Positions 45,079-54,181 of a stretch of DNA of 64,000 nt are shown piece after piece; the stretch's first letter is position 1, and each line of letters begins with the position of its first letter. Position numbers and translations under genes: made by a program. Below the pieces are notes generated by a model, which was not told the DNA's origin, did not search any database, and worked only from the letters and a program-made list of their open reading frames with translations. The stretch comes from Lentilactobacillus kisonensis DSM 19906 = JCM 15041 (GTDB lineage: Bacteria > Bacillota > Bacilli > Lactobacillales > Lactobacillaceae). The stretch is from positions 1-64,000 of the forward strand of contig NZ_AZEB01000009.1 in NCBI RefSeq assembly GCF_001434135.1, written 5' to 3'.

Positions 45079-46137
45079 TTACTTTGGCCAAATATTGCTG
45101 TATGGAACTCCACCAGTAATTGGTGCCCCTAAATGGGATTTACCTGTAGCGAGTTCCTCTGGCCACATCGGATCCACAAAAAGCTTACTGCCAACAGCCA
45201 TTAAATCAGCGTGAACATCTTCCAAGCTAGCTTTAGAATTAATGGCGCCAGACGCCATCAATGGTAGTGACTGTCCAACTGCTTTTCGGAAAACATCCGG
45301 CATTGAAAATGCTTGCAACTTATCACTCGTCAACGGTAATTGATTATACTGATGAAGCGACAAGCTGAGGTAATCAATGCCAACTTCCTTGAGAACCATT
45401 GCCAACATCAAGTTATCCTTGATCTTCAAGCCACCAGCTTCAACTTCTTCTGGTGACATGCGATAACCGATAATAAATGGCTTCGGTGCCAATTGTTTAG
45501 CGACCGCCTTCACTTGATTTACGAGGAAAATTGGAAACTTCATTCGCTTAGCAAGTGACCCACCAAACGAATCTTGACGTTGATTCGATAACGGTGACAT
45601 AAACTGTTGAATCAAGAAGGTATTAGCACCATGGAGCTCGATGCCGTCAAACCCAGCCTTGATTGCCCGTCTAGTTGCAGCCGCAAAATCATCAATGATA
45701 TCGCTGATCTGCTCAGTTGTTAATTCTGTCGGGGTATCAACATTTCCATGAGTAGCTTTAATGGCACTTGGCGCCACAACGGGGTGGCCCTGAGTAATGT
45801 GCCCATTTGTCATTCGACCAGCGTGAACCAATTGAAGGATTGCCTTGCTGCCGCTGCTATGAATTGCCTTGGCTAGTTGCGTAAGACCAGGAATCTTTTT
45901 GTCATCAGCAACACTAATTGAACCATAGTCTGTGTTCCCCGACGGTGAAACATAAGCGGACCCAACAATGTCCATGCCAACTTTTGATGCATGCTGTTGA
46001 TGAAAAACAATATCATTAATGCTGACACTGCCATCAAATAGAGACGATTGGATATTCAACGGGGCGAGAACGATTCGATTATTCAATCGGCAATCTTTCT
46101 TGATTTGATAATCATTCAAAATTTGTTCTAATTGCAT
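45079..46137 (-). CDS. Old-yellow-enzyme-like NAD(P)H:flavin oxidoreductase
   Basis: A 352-residue FMN TIM-barrel enzyme of the OYE family. Motifs: QLVHAGR, ELHGANTFLIQQF with SPLSNQRQDSFGGSL, and substrate-site His/Asn in the HGAN segment. The family reduces activated C=C bonds such as alpha,beta-unsaturated aldehydes. Start ATG 46137 with GGAG at 9 nt; an upstream GTG is in frame. It sits inside the pdu operon after pduU; acrolein or another unsaturated aldehyde is an attractive but unproven substrate. Confidence 0.85.
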   Translation of the reverse strand: MQLEQILNDYQIKKDCRLNNRIVLAPLNIQSSLFDGSVSINDIVFHQQHASKVGMDIVGSAYVSPSGNTDYGSISVADDKKIPGLTQLAKAIHSSGSKAILQLVHAGRMTNGHITQGHPVVAPSAIKATHGNVDTPTELTTEQISDIIDDFAAATRRAIKAGFDGIELHGANTFLIQQFMSPLSNQRQDSFGGSLAKRMKFPIFLVNQVKAVAKQLAPKPFIIGYRMSPEEVEAGGLKIKDNLMLAMVLKEVGIDYLSLSLHQYNQLPLTSDKLQAFSMPDVFRKAVGQSLPLMASGAINSKASLEDVHADLMAVGSKLFVDPMWPEELATGKSHLGAPITGGVPYSNIWPK

Positions 46138-46154
46138 AATACAGTTCTCCACCT

Positions 46155-46499
46155 TTACGTTCTTGTGATTTTTGGAATATCAAAATCCAACAGATCGTGA
46201 AGCTTTTCAATTACTGCTTTGAGTGCTGATTCTACTTCTGAAACTTCGCCGATTATGACCACTGAACCACTAAACCGATCAATAAACCCTAGGGTTACAT
46301 TACTTGACTTAGTGGCAATATCACCCGCAATAATTGATGCTTCACTTGGCGTAATTGTCAAAATTCCAATGGCATTCTTATCAGCTTGCAGGCCAAGCTT
46401 TTCATAAATATCAGATGTAGGGTTGGCAACGATGTGAGCCAGCGTAACCTGTTTACCAGGAACGTATTCTTGAATGCTCCGTTCAATATCTCTAGCCAT
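46155..46499 (-). CDS. pduU: Microcompartment shell protein PduU
   Basis: A 114-residue circularly permuted BMC-domain protein. [15 protein letters not shown] and [17 protein letters not shown] match PduU closely; the N-terminal strand forms the small beta-barrel over the pore. ATG at 46497-46499 has GGGGTGG upstream. Last shell gene of the operon; pduV is not next to it but lies across the convergent terminator. Confidence 0.95.
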   Translation of the reverse strand: MARDIERSIQEYVPGKQVTLAHIVANPTSDIYEKLGLQADKNAIGILTITPSEASIIAGDIATKSSNVTLGFIDRFSGSVVIIGEVSEVESALKAVIEKLHDLLDFDIPKITRT

Positions 46500-46529
46500 T
46501 TTTACCACCCCATCCTGTTTTTCATCAGT

Positions 46530-47714
46530 TCAACCGATTACTTTTGCCGTCTCACGAGCAATAATTAATTCTTCATCAGTTGGAATCACAACAACTTTCA
46601 CTTTACTATCTGAAGCTTGAATTTCGATATCATTTGCTTGATTCTTTGCTTCGTCTATCTTAATGCCTAAATATTCAAGTCCCTGACAAACCCGGGCCCT
46701 GATTGGTGCTGAATGTTCACCGACACCCGCTGTAAAGGCTAATACCTTCAAACCACCAAGGTCAGTCGTGTAAGCACCAATGAATTGCTGGATTTGATGT
46801 GCGTAGACATCAAGTGCCAGCTTGGCTCGTTTATTGCCGTCAGCCTCTGCTTTTAAGACATCCCGAATATCATTTGAAACCCCAGAGATCCCTAACACAC
46901 CAGACTCATGGTTAAGCATGCTTCTGATATCTTCAGAATCCAAGTGTTCTTTTTCTTCGAGAAACGGTAGAATTTCTGGATCAATATCACCAGATCGGGT
47001 TCCCATCACTAGCCCAGCTAGCGGGGTAAATCCCATTGAGGTATTGACCGATTTACCATCCTTAATTGCACAGATACTACAGCCATTCCCTAAGTGACAA
47101 GAAATGAGCTTGTCAGCTTCCTGCTCACCAAACCGATCAGCAACAACGCTATAAATATATTGGTGTGATTGGCCGTGGAATCCATAACGGCGAATATGAT
47201 ACTTTTCAATATACTTGTACGGTAAGGCGTATGTGTATGCCTTTGGTGGCATTGTGCTATGAAACGACGTATCAAAGACAGCAACTTCTCGCGCTTCTGG
47301 CAACAACTTCTCAAAGGCTTCAATTCCTAATAAATTAGCTGGATTATGCAAGGGAGAAAGCACTGATAATTCAGAAATTCGTTTGGCAACGTCATCGTTT
47401 ATCTCAACGGACTGCGTATAATAGTTTCCACCATGGGATACTCGGTGGCCAATCCCAACAATTTCTGATTTATCCTTAATAACACCACTTTCGTTCAACG
47501 CTTTGATAACCAGTTCAGTTGCTTCGGTATGATCCTTAACGGACTCGGTAGTGTCATGTTTAGCACCATCTTCTGTCTGATAGGTAAATACAGCGTCTGA
47601 ATGACCAATTCGATCGACCATTCCGTGAATCATAACCTGCTCATCAGGCATCAAATATAGTTTAAACTTCAGCGATGAACTCCCAGCGTTGATTGCAAGA
47701 ATTTTCTCTACCAT
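46530..47714 (-). CDS. pduW: Propionate/acetate kinase
   Basis: A 394-residue ASKHA kinase (KILAINAGSSSLKFKLY; HRVSHGG; GTRSGDIDP). It converts propionyl phosphate and ADP to propionate and ATP, giving the energy yield of the pathway. It lies in the pdu operon between pduQ and pduU and lacks an encapsulation helix, so it acts in the cytosol. It could equally serve acetyl phosphate. Confidence 0.9.
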   Translation of the reverse strand: MVEKILAINAGSSSLKFKLYLMPDEQVMIHGMVDRIGHSDAVFTYQTEDGAKHDTTESVKDHTEATELVIKALNESGVIKDKSEIVGIGHRVSHGGNYYTQSVEINDDVAKRISELSVLSPLHNPANLLGIEAFEKLLPEAREVAVFDTSFHSTMPPKAYTYALPYKYIEKYHIRRYGFHGQSHQYIYSVVADRFGEQEADKLISCHLGNGCSICAIKDGKSVNTSMGFTPLAGLVMGTRSGDIDPEILPFLEEKEHLDSEDIRSMLNHESGVLGISGVSNDIRDVLKAEADGNKRAKLALDVYAHQIQQFIGAYTTDLGGLKVLAFTAGVGEHSAPIRARVCQGLEYLGIKIDEAKNQANDIEIQASDSKVKVVVIPTDEELIIARETAKVIG

Positions 47715-47743
47715 ACTGTGCTTCCTCTCCGTCTTTAATTTAA

Positions 47744-48865
47744 TTATTTGATGACTTTATCATAAATTGCTTTCAAATCATCATCAGTTGGTACGACAGG
47801 ATTTCCTGGGAAAGTACCATCCTTCTTTGCATCAGCAACCACAACGTCAGTCTTCTTTTCAGCTTCGGCAGGATCGATACCAAATGCTCGTAACGTTTGT
47901 GGGCAATCCATTTGAACCATCATTTGACGAATCTTAGCTGCAATTCGTTGAACGGCGATTCGGTCACTCATTCCCTGTGATACCAAGCCAGTCTTCTTAA
48001 TTGCTGCACCGTACTTGTGTAAAGCAGTCTCTGAATGACTTGCATTGTATTCAACAACGTGTGGCAAAAGCATTGCGCAAGCCAATCCATGCGGAACATG
48101 GAAGTTAGCGCCCAACTGGTGGGCAAGTGAATGGCAAATTCCCAGACCAGCATTGTTAAACGCAATTCCGGCAGCACATGATGCTTCGTGAACCACTTTA
48201 CGAGCTGCTTCATTATCACCATGTTTGTAGCATTCTACCAAGCAGTGGGTAATAACATCAATTCCCTTTTCAGCCAAAGCATCAGTGATGGTATTGGCAT
48301 CCCGTGAAACTAATGACTCAAGTGAGTGGGTTAAGACGTCCAAGCCAGAGAATGCCGTGACACTCTTTGGGGCAGTCATAACCAACTGAGGATCAAGTAA
48401 CGCAATATCTGGGGTTAGATAATCCTTCATGATGGGCATCTTAGTATGATTCTTAGTATCTGAAACCACACTGGTGTTGGTAACTTCTGAACCAGTTCCA
48501 CTGGTAGTTGGAATTGCAACAAAGGTTTCAATCTTATGTTGATAAACTTTTTCACCAAAGAACCGGATGGCTTTTCCAGTATCAATGGCAGAACCGCCAC
48601 CGATACCGACAATAACGTTTGGTTGAATCTTACCAAACTGTTCAACACCCTCCATGATATTAGTCAATGGTGGATCAGGCTTAACGTCTGAGAAAATTGA
48701 AACGTCATTATTGCCGTCAACTTCACCCTTAATCTTATCTAATGTCGGGGTATTCGGTAGGAAGGCATCACAAACCATTAAAATCTTTTTACCTTTTAAG
48801 GTTTGTAACCAGTCTAGGCTATCATTACCCGAAAAAATTTTAGTTGGAATTCGAATTTGTTCCAT
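47744..48865 (-). CDS. pduQ: 1-propanol dehydrogenase
   Basis: A 373-residue iron-containing alcohol dehydrogenase. NAD site GGGSAIDTGKA; metal ligands in CHSLAHQLGANFHVPHG; TSGTGSEVT. It reduces propionaldehyde (or 3-hydroxypropionaldehyde) and regenerates NAD+ for PduP. No signal for encapsulation is obvious. Gap of 6 bp after pduP. Confidence 0.92.
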   Translation of the reverse strand: MEQIRIPTKIFSGNDSLDWLQTLKGKKILMVCDAFLPNTPTLDKIKGEVDGNNDVSIFSDVKPDPPLTNIMEGVEQFGKIQPNVIVGIGGGSAIDTGKAIRFFGEKVYQHKIETFVAIPTTSGTGSEVTNTSVVSDTKNHTKMPIMKDYLTPDIALLDPQLVMTAPKSVTAFSGLDVLTHSLESLVSRDANTITDALAEKGIDVITHCLVECYKHGDNEAARKVVHEASCAAGIAFNNAGLGICHSLAHQLGANFHVPHGLACAMLLPHVVEYNASHSETALHKYGAAIKKTGLVSQGMSDRIAVQRIAAKIRQMMVQMDCPQTLRAFGIDPAEAEKKTDVVVADAKKDGTFPGNPVVPTDDDLKAIYDKVIK

Positions 48866-48871
48866 ATTCTA

Positions 48872-50317
48872 CTAAACCTCCCATGAACGTAATGAGAATC
48901 CTTCTGGGCAATTGAAGCGACGACGACGGGTAAATGTCTTGGCAGTTGTTGTTCCTTCACCGGTTGGGGTAGCAATCGTCAGTGCAGCGTCTCCACTCCA
49001 ATAACCGTTATCACCAACACCTGTCGCAGCAAATGTTGGGCCATTGGCAACAAAAATTGAAGTATTCATCCGATGAGCCGCCTTGTTGATGTGAGGAATG
49101 TTTTCTGAGTGAATTGAAGCTGTGTGGTGATTGCCGCCTTCAACTTCAACCGCTGTCTTCAAAACATCTTCAAACGTTGGGCAAGAAACAATCGGCAATA
49201 ATGGCATTAACATTTCGGTTGTTACTAATGGGTGATCCTTCTTGGCTTCAAAGATAACAACTGTTGGGTGACCCGTGTATGAAACACCAGCTTCATCCAA
49301 AATGAAGGTTGCATCCTTACCAACAAATTTACGATCAGGGGTACCATTTTCTTGGATGGTCATGTGAGCAATCTCATCAATTTTACTTTGATCTTTCAAT
49401 AAGAAGGCACCATCTTGTTGCATCTTTTCAATGAGTTGATCCTTAACGTCGTCTTGAACAACAACTTCCTTTTCAGCCGTACATAAGATGTTGTTATCAA
49501 AGCCACAAGAAGTGACAATATCATGAGCAGCTAAATCAATATTGGCTGTGTCGTCAACCATTGCAGGTGGGTTACCAGCACCAGCACCAACAGCTTTTTT
49601 ACCACTAATTAATGCTTGGTGAACAACAGCGGGACCACCAGTTACGGCTAACATGGCGATATCTGGATGATGCATCATCTGTTGAACGGATTCAATGGAT
49701 GGTGTTGCCAGTGACACAACCAAGTTACGAAGACCCGTTGCTTTGTATACAAATTCGTTCAAATGTTCAATCATCCAACGGGTAATATTCTTTGCACCTG
49801 GATGAGCACCAAAGAACAATGCGTTCCCGCCAGCAAGCATCATAATTGAATTGTTGATAACAGTTTCACCAGGGTTTGTACTTGGGCCAACGCCACCAAT
49901 AACACCAAATGGCGTATATTCATACATAACCATGCCGCCATCACCAGTTTCAACGTCTGGCTTCAGGCTATCTGGACCAGCAGTGTTGTAAAGAGCATTT
50001 TTCAGCTTTGTTTCCTTAGCTTCAACAGTTCCCATGCCGATTTCATCACGAGTGGCTTGGGCAATATAATGAATCTTTGGGCCAAAACCATCTTGAATTG
50101 CTTTAATAACTTTCTTACGGAATGCCATAGGCTTGTCAGCGTAAATTTCTTGAGCTTGTTTTGCAGCTGCAACGGCTTCATCAACAGTTTCAAAAATTCC
50201 GTTTCCTAGACCTGTAGGTTGTGCTTCACTATTATTATCGGAACCAGATTGCGATTGTCCGCTTAATTCTTCTTTTAGAATTCTTCTGATTGCTTCTTCA
50301 ATATTCTGTTCTTGCAT
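48872..50317 (-). CDS. pduP: CoA-acylating propionaldehyde dehydrogenase
   Basis: A 481-residue aldehyde dehydrogenase. Residues 1-18 (QNIEEAIRRILKEEL) form an amphipathic encapsulation helix, then a flexible linker. The catalytic cysteine is C279 in NNILCTAEKE. It turns propionaldehyde, NAD+ and CoA into propionyl-CoA inside the shell. Stop of the HbpS-like gene lies 3 bp upstream. Confidence 0.95.
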   Translation of the reverse strand: MQEQNIEEAIRRILKEELSGQSQSGSDNNSEAQPTGLGNGIFETVDEAVAAAKQAQEIYADKPMAFRKKVIKAIQDGFGPKIHYIAQATRDEIGMGTVEAKETKLKNALYNTAGPDSLKPDVETGDGGMVMYEYTPFGVIGGVGPSTNPGETVINNSIMMLAGGNALFFGAHPGAKNITRWMIEHLNEFVYKATGLRNLVVSLATPSIESVQQMMHHPDIAMLAVTGGPAVVHQALISGKKAVGAGAGNPPAMVDDTANIDLAAHDIVTSCGFDNNILCTAEKEVVVQDDVKDQLIEKMQQDGAFLLKDQSKIDEIAHMTIQENGTPDRKFVGKDATFILDEAGVSYTGHPTVVIFEAKKDHPLVTTEMLMPLLPIVSCPTFEDVLKTAVEVEGGNHHTASIHSENIPHINKAAHRMNTSIFVANGPTFAATGVGDNGYWSGDAALTIATPTGEGTTTAKTFTRRRRFNCPEGFSLRSWEV

Positions 50318-50320
50318 ATC

Positions 50321-50809
50321 TCACATACGCTCCTTAGAAAATTCTTGAACGGCTGCTTCACAGATAGCTTGATCTTCTTCAATTAAGCCACCACTGCAAC
50401 CAATAGCACCAATCATCTGTCCATCCTCGATAAGTGGAATGCCCCCTGGAAATGATACGAGCTTTCCATCAAGCATTGTCTCCATCTGGTATAAAGGACC
50501 ACCAGGTTGAATATCTTTACTAATATCTTTCGTTGGTTCCTTCATCGCAATGGCAGACCATGCTTTCTTTGGTGCTAATGTGGAGCTAACAAGGTTTGCA
50601 TTTGGCATGTGGTACAACATCTGAACCGTGGTTGTAATATCCATAATGCAAATCGTCACCCCAACGTGTAACTCGTCTGCCTTGGCAACAGCTGCATCAA
50701 TCACTTTTTCCATCTTATGCCGATCAAATGTATTTGAAGCGGTTGCATTTGATCCCTTAGATAAAACTTCTTTTACGATTTGATTGATTTGTTCTTTATC
50801 CATGGTCAT
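50321..50809 (-). CDS. HbpS/GlcG-like (DUF336) protein with encapsulation-type N-terminus
   Basis: A 162-residue protein: residues 3-18 (KEQINQIVKEVLSK) look like an encapsulation helix, then a short linker and a GlcG/HbpS domain (GVTICIMD, VSFPGGIPL, IGAIGCSGG). This domain is fused to the C-terminus of enterobacterial PduO; here it is a separate gene directly after pduO. HbpS-like domains can bind haem or cobalamin-related ligands. Its own helix suggests it is targeted into the shell. Confidence 0.82.
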   Translation of the reverse strand: MTMDKEQINQIVKEVLSKGSNATASNTFDRHKMEKVIDAAVAKADELHVGVTICIMDITTTVQMLYHMPNANLVSSTLAPKKAWSAIAMKEPTKDISKDIQPGGPLYQMETMLDGKLVSFPGGIPLIEDGQMIGAIGCSGGLIEEDQAICEAAVQEFSKERM

Positions 50810-51385
50810 TTACCCTTCTATCGCTTTACAGTATCGTTGAACAACTTTCTCGATAACCTTTTCCAGATAGTCCTCATGGTCTTCAGAACGCGCCATGATA
50901 TACATGAAATCTGAAAGTCGATTGACGTATCTTTCAATTTCAGGTCTCACAGGATTAACCTTCATAAACGATACCAATTGCCGTTCAGCTCTTCTACATA
51001 CTGTTCGGCATACATGAAGTTGCGCACCGGCAAGGCTTGAACCTGGCAAAATGAAACTATTAACTTTTGGCAATGTTGTCGTATATTCGTCAATGATTGA
51101 CTCAAGATAATGGACATCATCATCCGTAATAATTCTACTCTTGGATCGGAACTTCTCGCCATCTTGAGAAGCAATTTCCCCTTGAAGGAAAAACATCCGA
51201 TATTCAATTCGCTGCAATATCTGTTTGTTTCGGTCACTGATACAAAACTTTTCAGCAAGCGAAACATTGGCATTGAGTTCATCAAACGTGCCGTAGGTTG
51301 ATACCCGCAAAGAATCTTTAGATACGCGCTTACCGTCAAAAAGACTCGTCGTCCCTTTATCGCCGCCCTTTGTGTAAATGGCCAT
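50810..51385 (-). CDS. pduO: ATP:cob(I)alamin adenosyltransferase
   Basis: A 191-residue PduO-type adenosyltransferase. ATP-binding N-terminus TKGGDKGTTSLFDG, D35, F111 in FILPG and R127 with RRAERQ match the single-domain enzyme known from L. reuteri. It makes adenosylcobalamin, the cofactor of PduCDE. The stop abuts the HbpS-like start. Confidence 0.95.
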   Translation of the reverse strand: MAIYTKGGDKGTTSLFDGKRVSKDSLRVSTYGTFDELNANVSLAEKFCISDRNKQILQRIEYRMFFLQGEIASQDGEKFRSKSRIITDDDVHYLESIIDEYTTTLPKVNSFILPGSSLAGAQLHVCRTVCRRAERQLVSFMKVNPVRPEIERYVNRLSDFMYIMARSEDHEDYLEKVIEKVVQRYCKAIEG

Positions 51386-51402
51386 TTAAAATCCCTTCTT
51401 TT

Positions 51403-51672
51403 TCATTTATCGAATCGATCAATAATTCCTACAATCGAACAATCATTCACATCGTTTTGGACTTGACTGACCGTTGCTCTTCGGGCACCAGCACCACGCA
51501 CCAAGAGTACGTATTCGCCGATCCCCGCACCAACTGTATCAGCAGCAACTTCTTCGGACCTTGTTGGTTTACCTTCAGAATCTACTGGCTGAACAATCAT
51601 TAGCTTCCGGCCAATCAGTGAACGATCTTTTTGGGTTGCAACAACGCTTCCCATCACTCGTGCCATATACAA
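51403..51672 (-). CDS. pduN: Microcompartment vertex protein PduN
   Basis: An 87-89-residue EutN/CcmL-family pentamer that caps shell vertices: MARVMGSVVATQKDRSLIG and GAGIGEYVLLVRGAGAR. Start is TTG 51672 or ATG 51666; both lie in range of GAGGAG. It overlaps pduM by about 18 nt. Confidence 0.93.
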   Translation of the reverse strand: MYMARVMGSVVATQKDRSLIGRKLMIVQPVDSEGKPTRSEEVAADTVGAGIGEYVLLVRGAGARRATVSQVQNDVNDCSIVGIIDRFDK

Positions 51673-52157
51673 TTTCCATCACTCCTCATCTGTATTATCA
51701 TTTGCTTAAGCTGGCTAATTTGCTTAGCCTCATCTGTAATCTTTTGATTTGGAGTTACAACAATAATTGATTTATCCGGCAGTATAGCAAGATCTGAACG
51801 ACTGATTGCCTTCTGATAAAATGCAGTGACAGACCGTTTTTGATCAACTACAAATGATACAGGCCAGTCAAGCAACATTTTTTTCGGAATAAAGTTGACC
51901 ATTGATGAACTAATCTGAAAAGTAAAGTTTACTTGAAAACTAATACCCTGTAATACCCACTTTGTCCAAGGATCATTGAGATTCAAGCGATAAATATTTG
52001 CCAGTAGCGGAATTGTCACATTATCAATTGTGACATTCGCATAATCCGTATAAACACTTTTGTCAGGTACTGATTCCTCACTGGAATAATCAACTTCGTA
52101 AGATTGGTGTTCGCGCTGCCTTATTTTAGCCAGTACTTGCTCAACTATATGATCCAT
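51654..52157 (-). CDS. pduM: Microcompartment assembly protein PduM
   Basis: A 167-residue protein at the position of pduM, between pduL and pduN. The start MDHIVEQVLAKIRQ forms an amphipathic helix. Sequence is divergent but IPLLANIYRLNLNDPWTKWVLQ and the length fit PduM, needed for shell closure in Salmonella. ATG 52157 is used; a longer frame begins at 52169. Confidence 0.75.
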   Translation of the reverse strand: MDHIVEQVLAKIRQREHQSYEVDYSSEESVPDKSVYTDYANVTIDNVTIPLLANIYRLNLNDPWTKWVLQGISFQVNFTFQISSSMVNFIPKKMLLDWPVSFVVDQKRSVTAFYQKAISRSDLAILPDKSIIVVTPNQKITDEAKQISQLKQMIIQMRSDGNCIWHE

Positions 52158-52191
52158 TTTGGCCACCAACCTTCATTGTTTGTTCAAAACC

Positions 52192-52833
52192 TTAATTTTC
52201 CTTTGGGAGAATGATGTGACCAAACGTATCATCACGAACATTGGCCGCACTTGCTTCATCAGTATCGAGATGCATTTCCAAAACAAAGTCTTTTCTTGGC
52301 CGGCAAACAACATCATCATAAGTTGTTCGGCGATCCTGAGATTCGATTTGAACGGAAACAACATCTCCCATTTTGACACCAAACCGTTTACCATCTTCCA
52401 AACTCATGTGAATATGTCGTTTGGCAACGATAACGCCTTGAACACTAATTTCGGCATCAGGTGTTTGAATCTTAATTGAAGGCGTGCCGTCTAAATGACC
52501 TGACAAACGAATTGGAGCATCAATTCCAAGACCGAAACATTCTGAACGGGCAATTTCAACCTGTGAATGTGAACGAACAGGTCCGAGAACTCGAACGTGT
52601 TCAATTTTGCCAGCAGGGCCAATAATATTTGCTGTCTGCTCTGTCGCAAACTCACCAGGTTGTTTTAATTGCTTCTTAATCTTCATCTTCTGACCAGGAT
52701 AAAGTTTATCAAAATCTTCTTGGCTCAGGTGAATATGATGATTTGATACACCAATTGGTACCCGATACGGATCTGATTGTTCAGTGATCACTTGACGGAT
52801 TAATTGCCGGATCTTATCTTCACTAATTTCCAT
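52192..52833 (-). CDS. pduL: Phosphate propanoyltransferase PduL
   Basis: A 213-residue enzyme; N-terminal EDKIRQLIRQVITEQ is an encapsulation helix. Zinc-site motifs NHHIHLS (residue 31 on) and KRHIHMS mark the two PduL barrels. It converts propionyl-CoA and phosphate to propionyl phosphate, recycling CoA in the lumen. Confidence 0.95.
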   Translation of the reverse strand: MEISEDKIRQLIRQVITEQSDPYRVPIGVSNHHIHLSQEDFDKLYPGQKMKIKKQLKQPGEFATEQTANIIGPAGKIEHVRVLGPVRSHSQVEIARSECFGLGIDAPIRLSGHLDGTPSIKIQTPDAEISVQGVIVAKRHIHMSLEDGKRFGVKMGDVVSVQIESQDRRTTYDDVVCRPRKDFVLEMHLDTDEASAANVRDDTFGHIILPKEN

Positions 52834-52865
52834 AAATCGCTAACCGTCCTTATATTGAATTTGAA

Positions 52866-53147
52866 TTACTTTTTGTCAATATCTGGCAAGATACCTTCAA
52901 CTTCTGAATGTGGACGAGGAATTACGAATGAAGTTAATACTTCACCAACGTTTTCTGCGGCAGAAACACCTGCATCAACGGCAGCTTTAACGGCACCAAC
53001 ATCACCACGAACCATGACAGTTACCAATCCACTACCAATCTTTTCTTGACCAATTAAAACAACGTTGGCTGCTTTAACCATTGCATCGGCTGCTTCAATA
53101 GAACCAACTAATCCCTTTGTTTCGATCATTCCAAGTGCGTTATTCAT
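52866..53147 (-). CDS. pduJ: Shell hexamer protein PduJ
   Basis: A 93-residue BMC-domain protein ([37 protein letters not shown]), nearly identical in core to pduA at 59878-60180 but with a shorter C-terminus. Major facet component of the shell. The DNA of both genes is also very similar, inviting recombination. Confidence 0.93.
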   Translation of the reverse strand: MNNALGMIETKGLVGSIEAADAMVKAANVVLIGQEKIGSGLVTVMVRGDVGAVKAAVDAGVSAAENVGEVLTSFVIPRPHSEVEGILPDIDKK

Positions 53148-53168
53148 AATTAATTCCTCCTAATTTGT

Positions 53169-53810
53169 TTACTTCTTAGTTTGTTTTCTAGGTGTTCGTC
53201 GAGTATTTGACCGCTTAGTACGTGCTGCCTGACTCGTAGACTTACTAGTTGTTTTAGAACTAGTGGACTTCGTGGTGGCAGCTTTAGTAGTTGTTGGCTT
53301 ACTATCTAACTTATCGGCAGGCTTCGTTGCCGCTTGAGCTGTCGGCTTTGTTTCAGGCTTTGACTCATCCTTCTTAGTAGAAGAAGCATTAGGCGTGGTA
53401 CTTGACCCACCGTTAGAACCGCCATCTTTTGGTCCATTATCTTTCGGACCTTCACTAGCAGCACCGCCATCTGGTCCATCATCGTCTGGTCCGTCATCAT
53501 TAGAATCATCATATTCGGTTGCGGCATCAAATTTACTCTTAATGGCATCATTTTTGCCCAACTCACTAATTCCAGGTGCCGGATTGGCAATAACCATTGA
53601 GCCGGCAACACGGTCTCCCATTTCACCTTTCCCAGCGTCAATTGCTGCTTCAACAGCGGCAACATCGCCAGTAACCGAAACGGTAATCCAACCATTACCC
53701 TTTGTATTCTCAAGAACCTTCAATTGAACTTGAGCAGTTTTAAGCATTCTATCAGCAGCAACGATCGCACCAGACAGACCCTCGACTTCTAGATATCCAA
53801 TTGATTCCAT
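53169..53810 (-). CDS. pduK: Shell protein PduK with long charged tail
   Basis: A 213-residue protein. Residues 1-90 are a BMC domain (IGYLEVEGLSGAIVAADRML, VTGDVAAVEAAIDAG). Residues 95-140 are acidic and Gly/Pro-rich (DDGPDDDGPDGG); 145-213 are Lys/Thr/Ser/Arg-rich, ending RTPRKQTKK. Such a tail is expected to be disordered. No cysteines for a metal site occur in it. Confidence 0.9.
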   Translation of the reverse strand: MESIGYLEVEGLSGAIVAADRMLKTAQVQLKVLENTKGNGWITVSVTGDVAAVEAAIDAGKGEMGDRVAGSMVIANPAPGISELGKNDAIKSKFDAATEYDDSNDDGPDDDGPDGGAASEGPKDNGPKDGGSNGGSSTTPNASSTKKDESKPETKPTAQAATKPADKLDSKPTTTKAATTKSTSSKTTSKSTSQAARTKRSNTRRTPRKQTKK

Positions 53811-53827
53811 AAATCACTCACCTGTCC

Positions 53828-54178
53828 TTATTTCTTAAATGGTACTCCTTTGACCAACCTTGCAGCATTGGCGCCTATCTTTCTAATATTTGTCGGATTG
53901 TCGATAGGAACCACAAAAAGTGGCTCATTTGGTTTTAAATTTTTGTAATGAACCACAATTTGTTGATCGTCAAACGAGATGCCAACCGATAAACGTGAGG
54001 CCACTGCCGCTTGATAGGCTCGATCTATAGCTGAGCTACCATCCGATTCAATCATCTTAAACGGAATTTGTTCTTCTTCAATTCCATTTAGGATAGGTGT
54101 TAAATTTTCAGGAAGCTGCTTATTTAGTTTCTCTGGCATTCCTATACAAATTGCCGGCCTTTCGTCGTAGATTGACAT
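53828..54178 (-). CDS. pduH: Diol dehydratase-reactivase small subunit
   Basis: A 116-residue protein matching PduH (PAICIGMPEKLNKQLPE start, IEEEQIPF). With PduG it swaps damaged cobalamin out of the dehydratase. 3-bp gap after pduG. Confidence 0.92.
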   Translation of the reverse strand: MSIYDERPAICIGMPEKLNKQLPENLTPILNGIEEEQIPFKMIESDGSSAIDRAYQAAVASRLSVGISFDDQQIVVHYKNLKPNEPLFVVPIDNPTNIRKIGANAARLVKGVPFKK

Positions 54179-54181
54179 AAG

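Noticed and set aside
53306-53727. Open frames on both strands over pduK
   Set aside because: They follow from the low-complexity tail of pduK.
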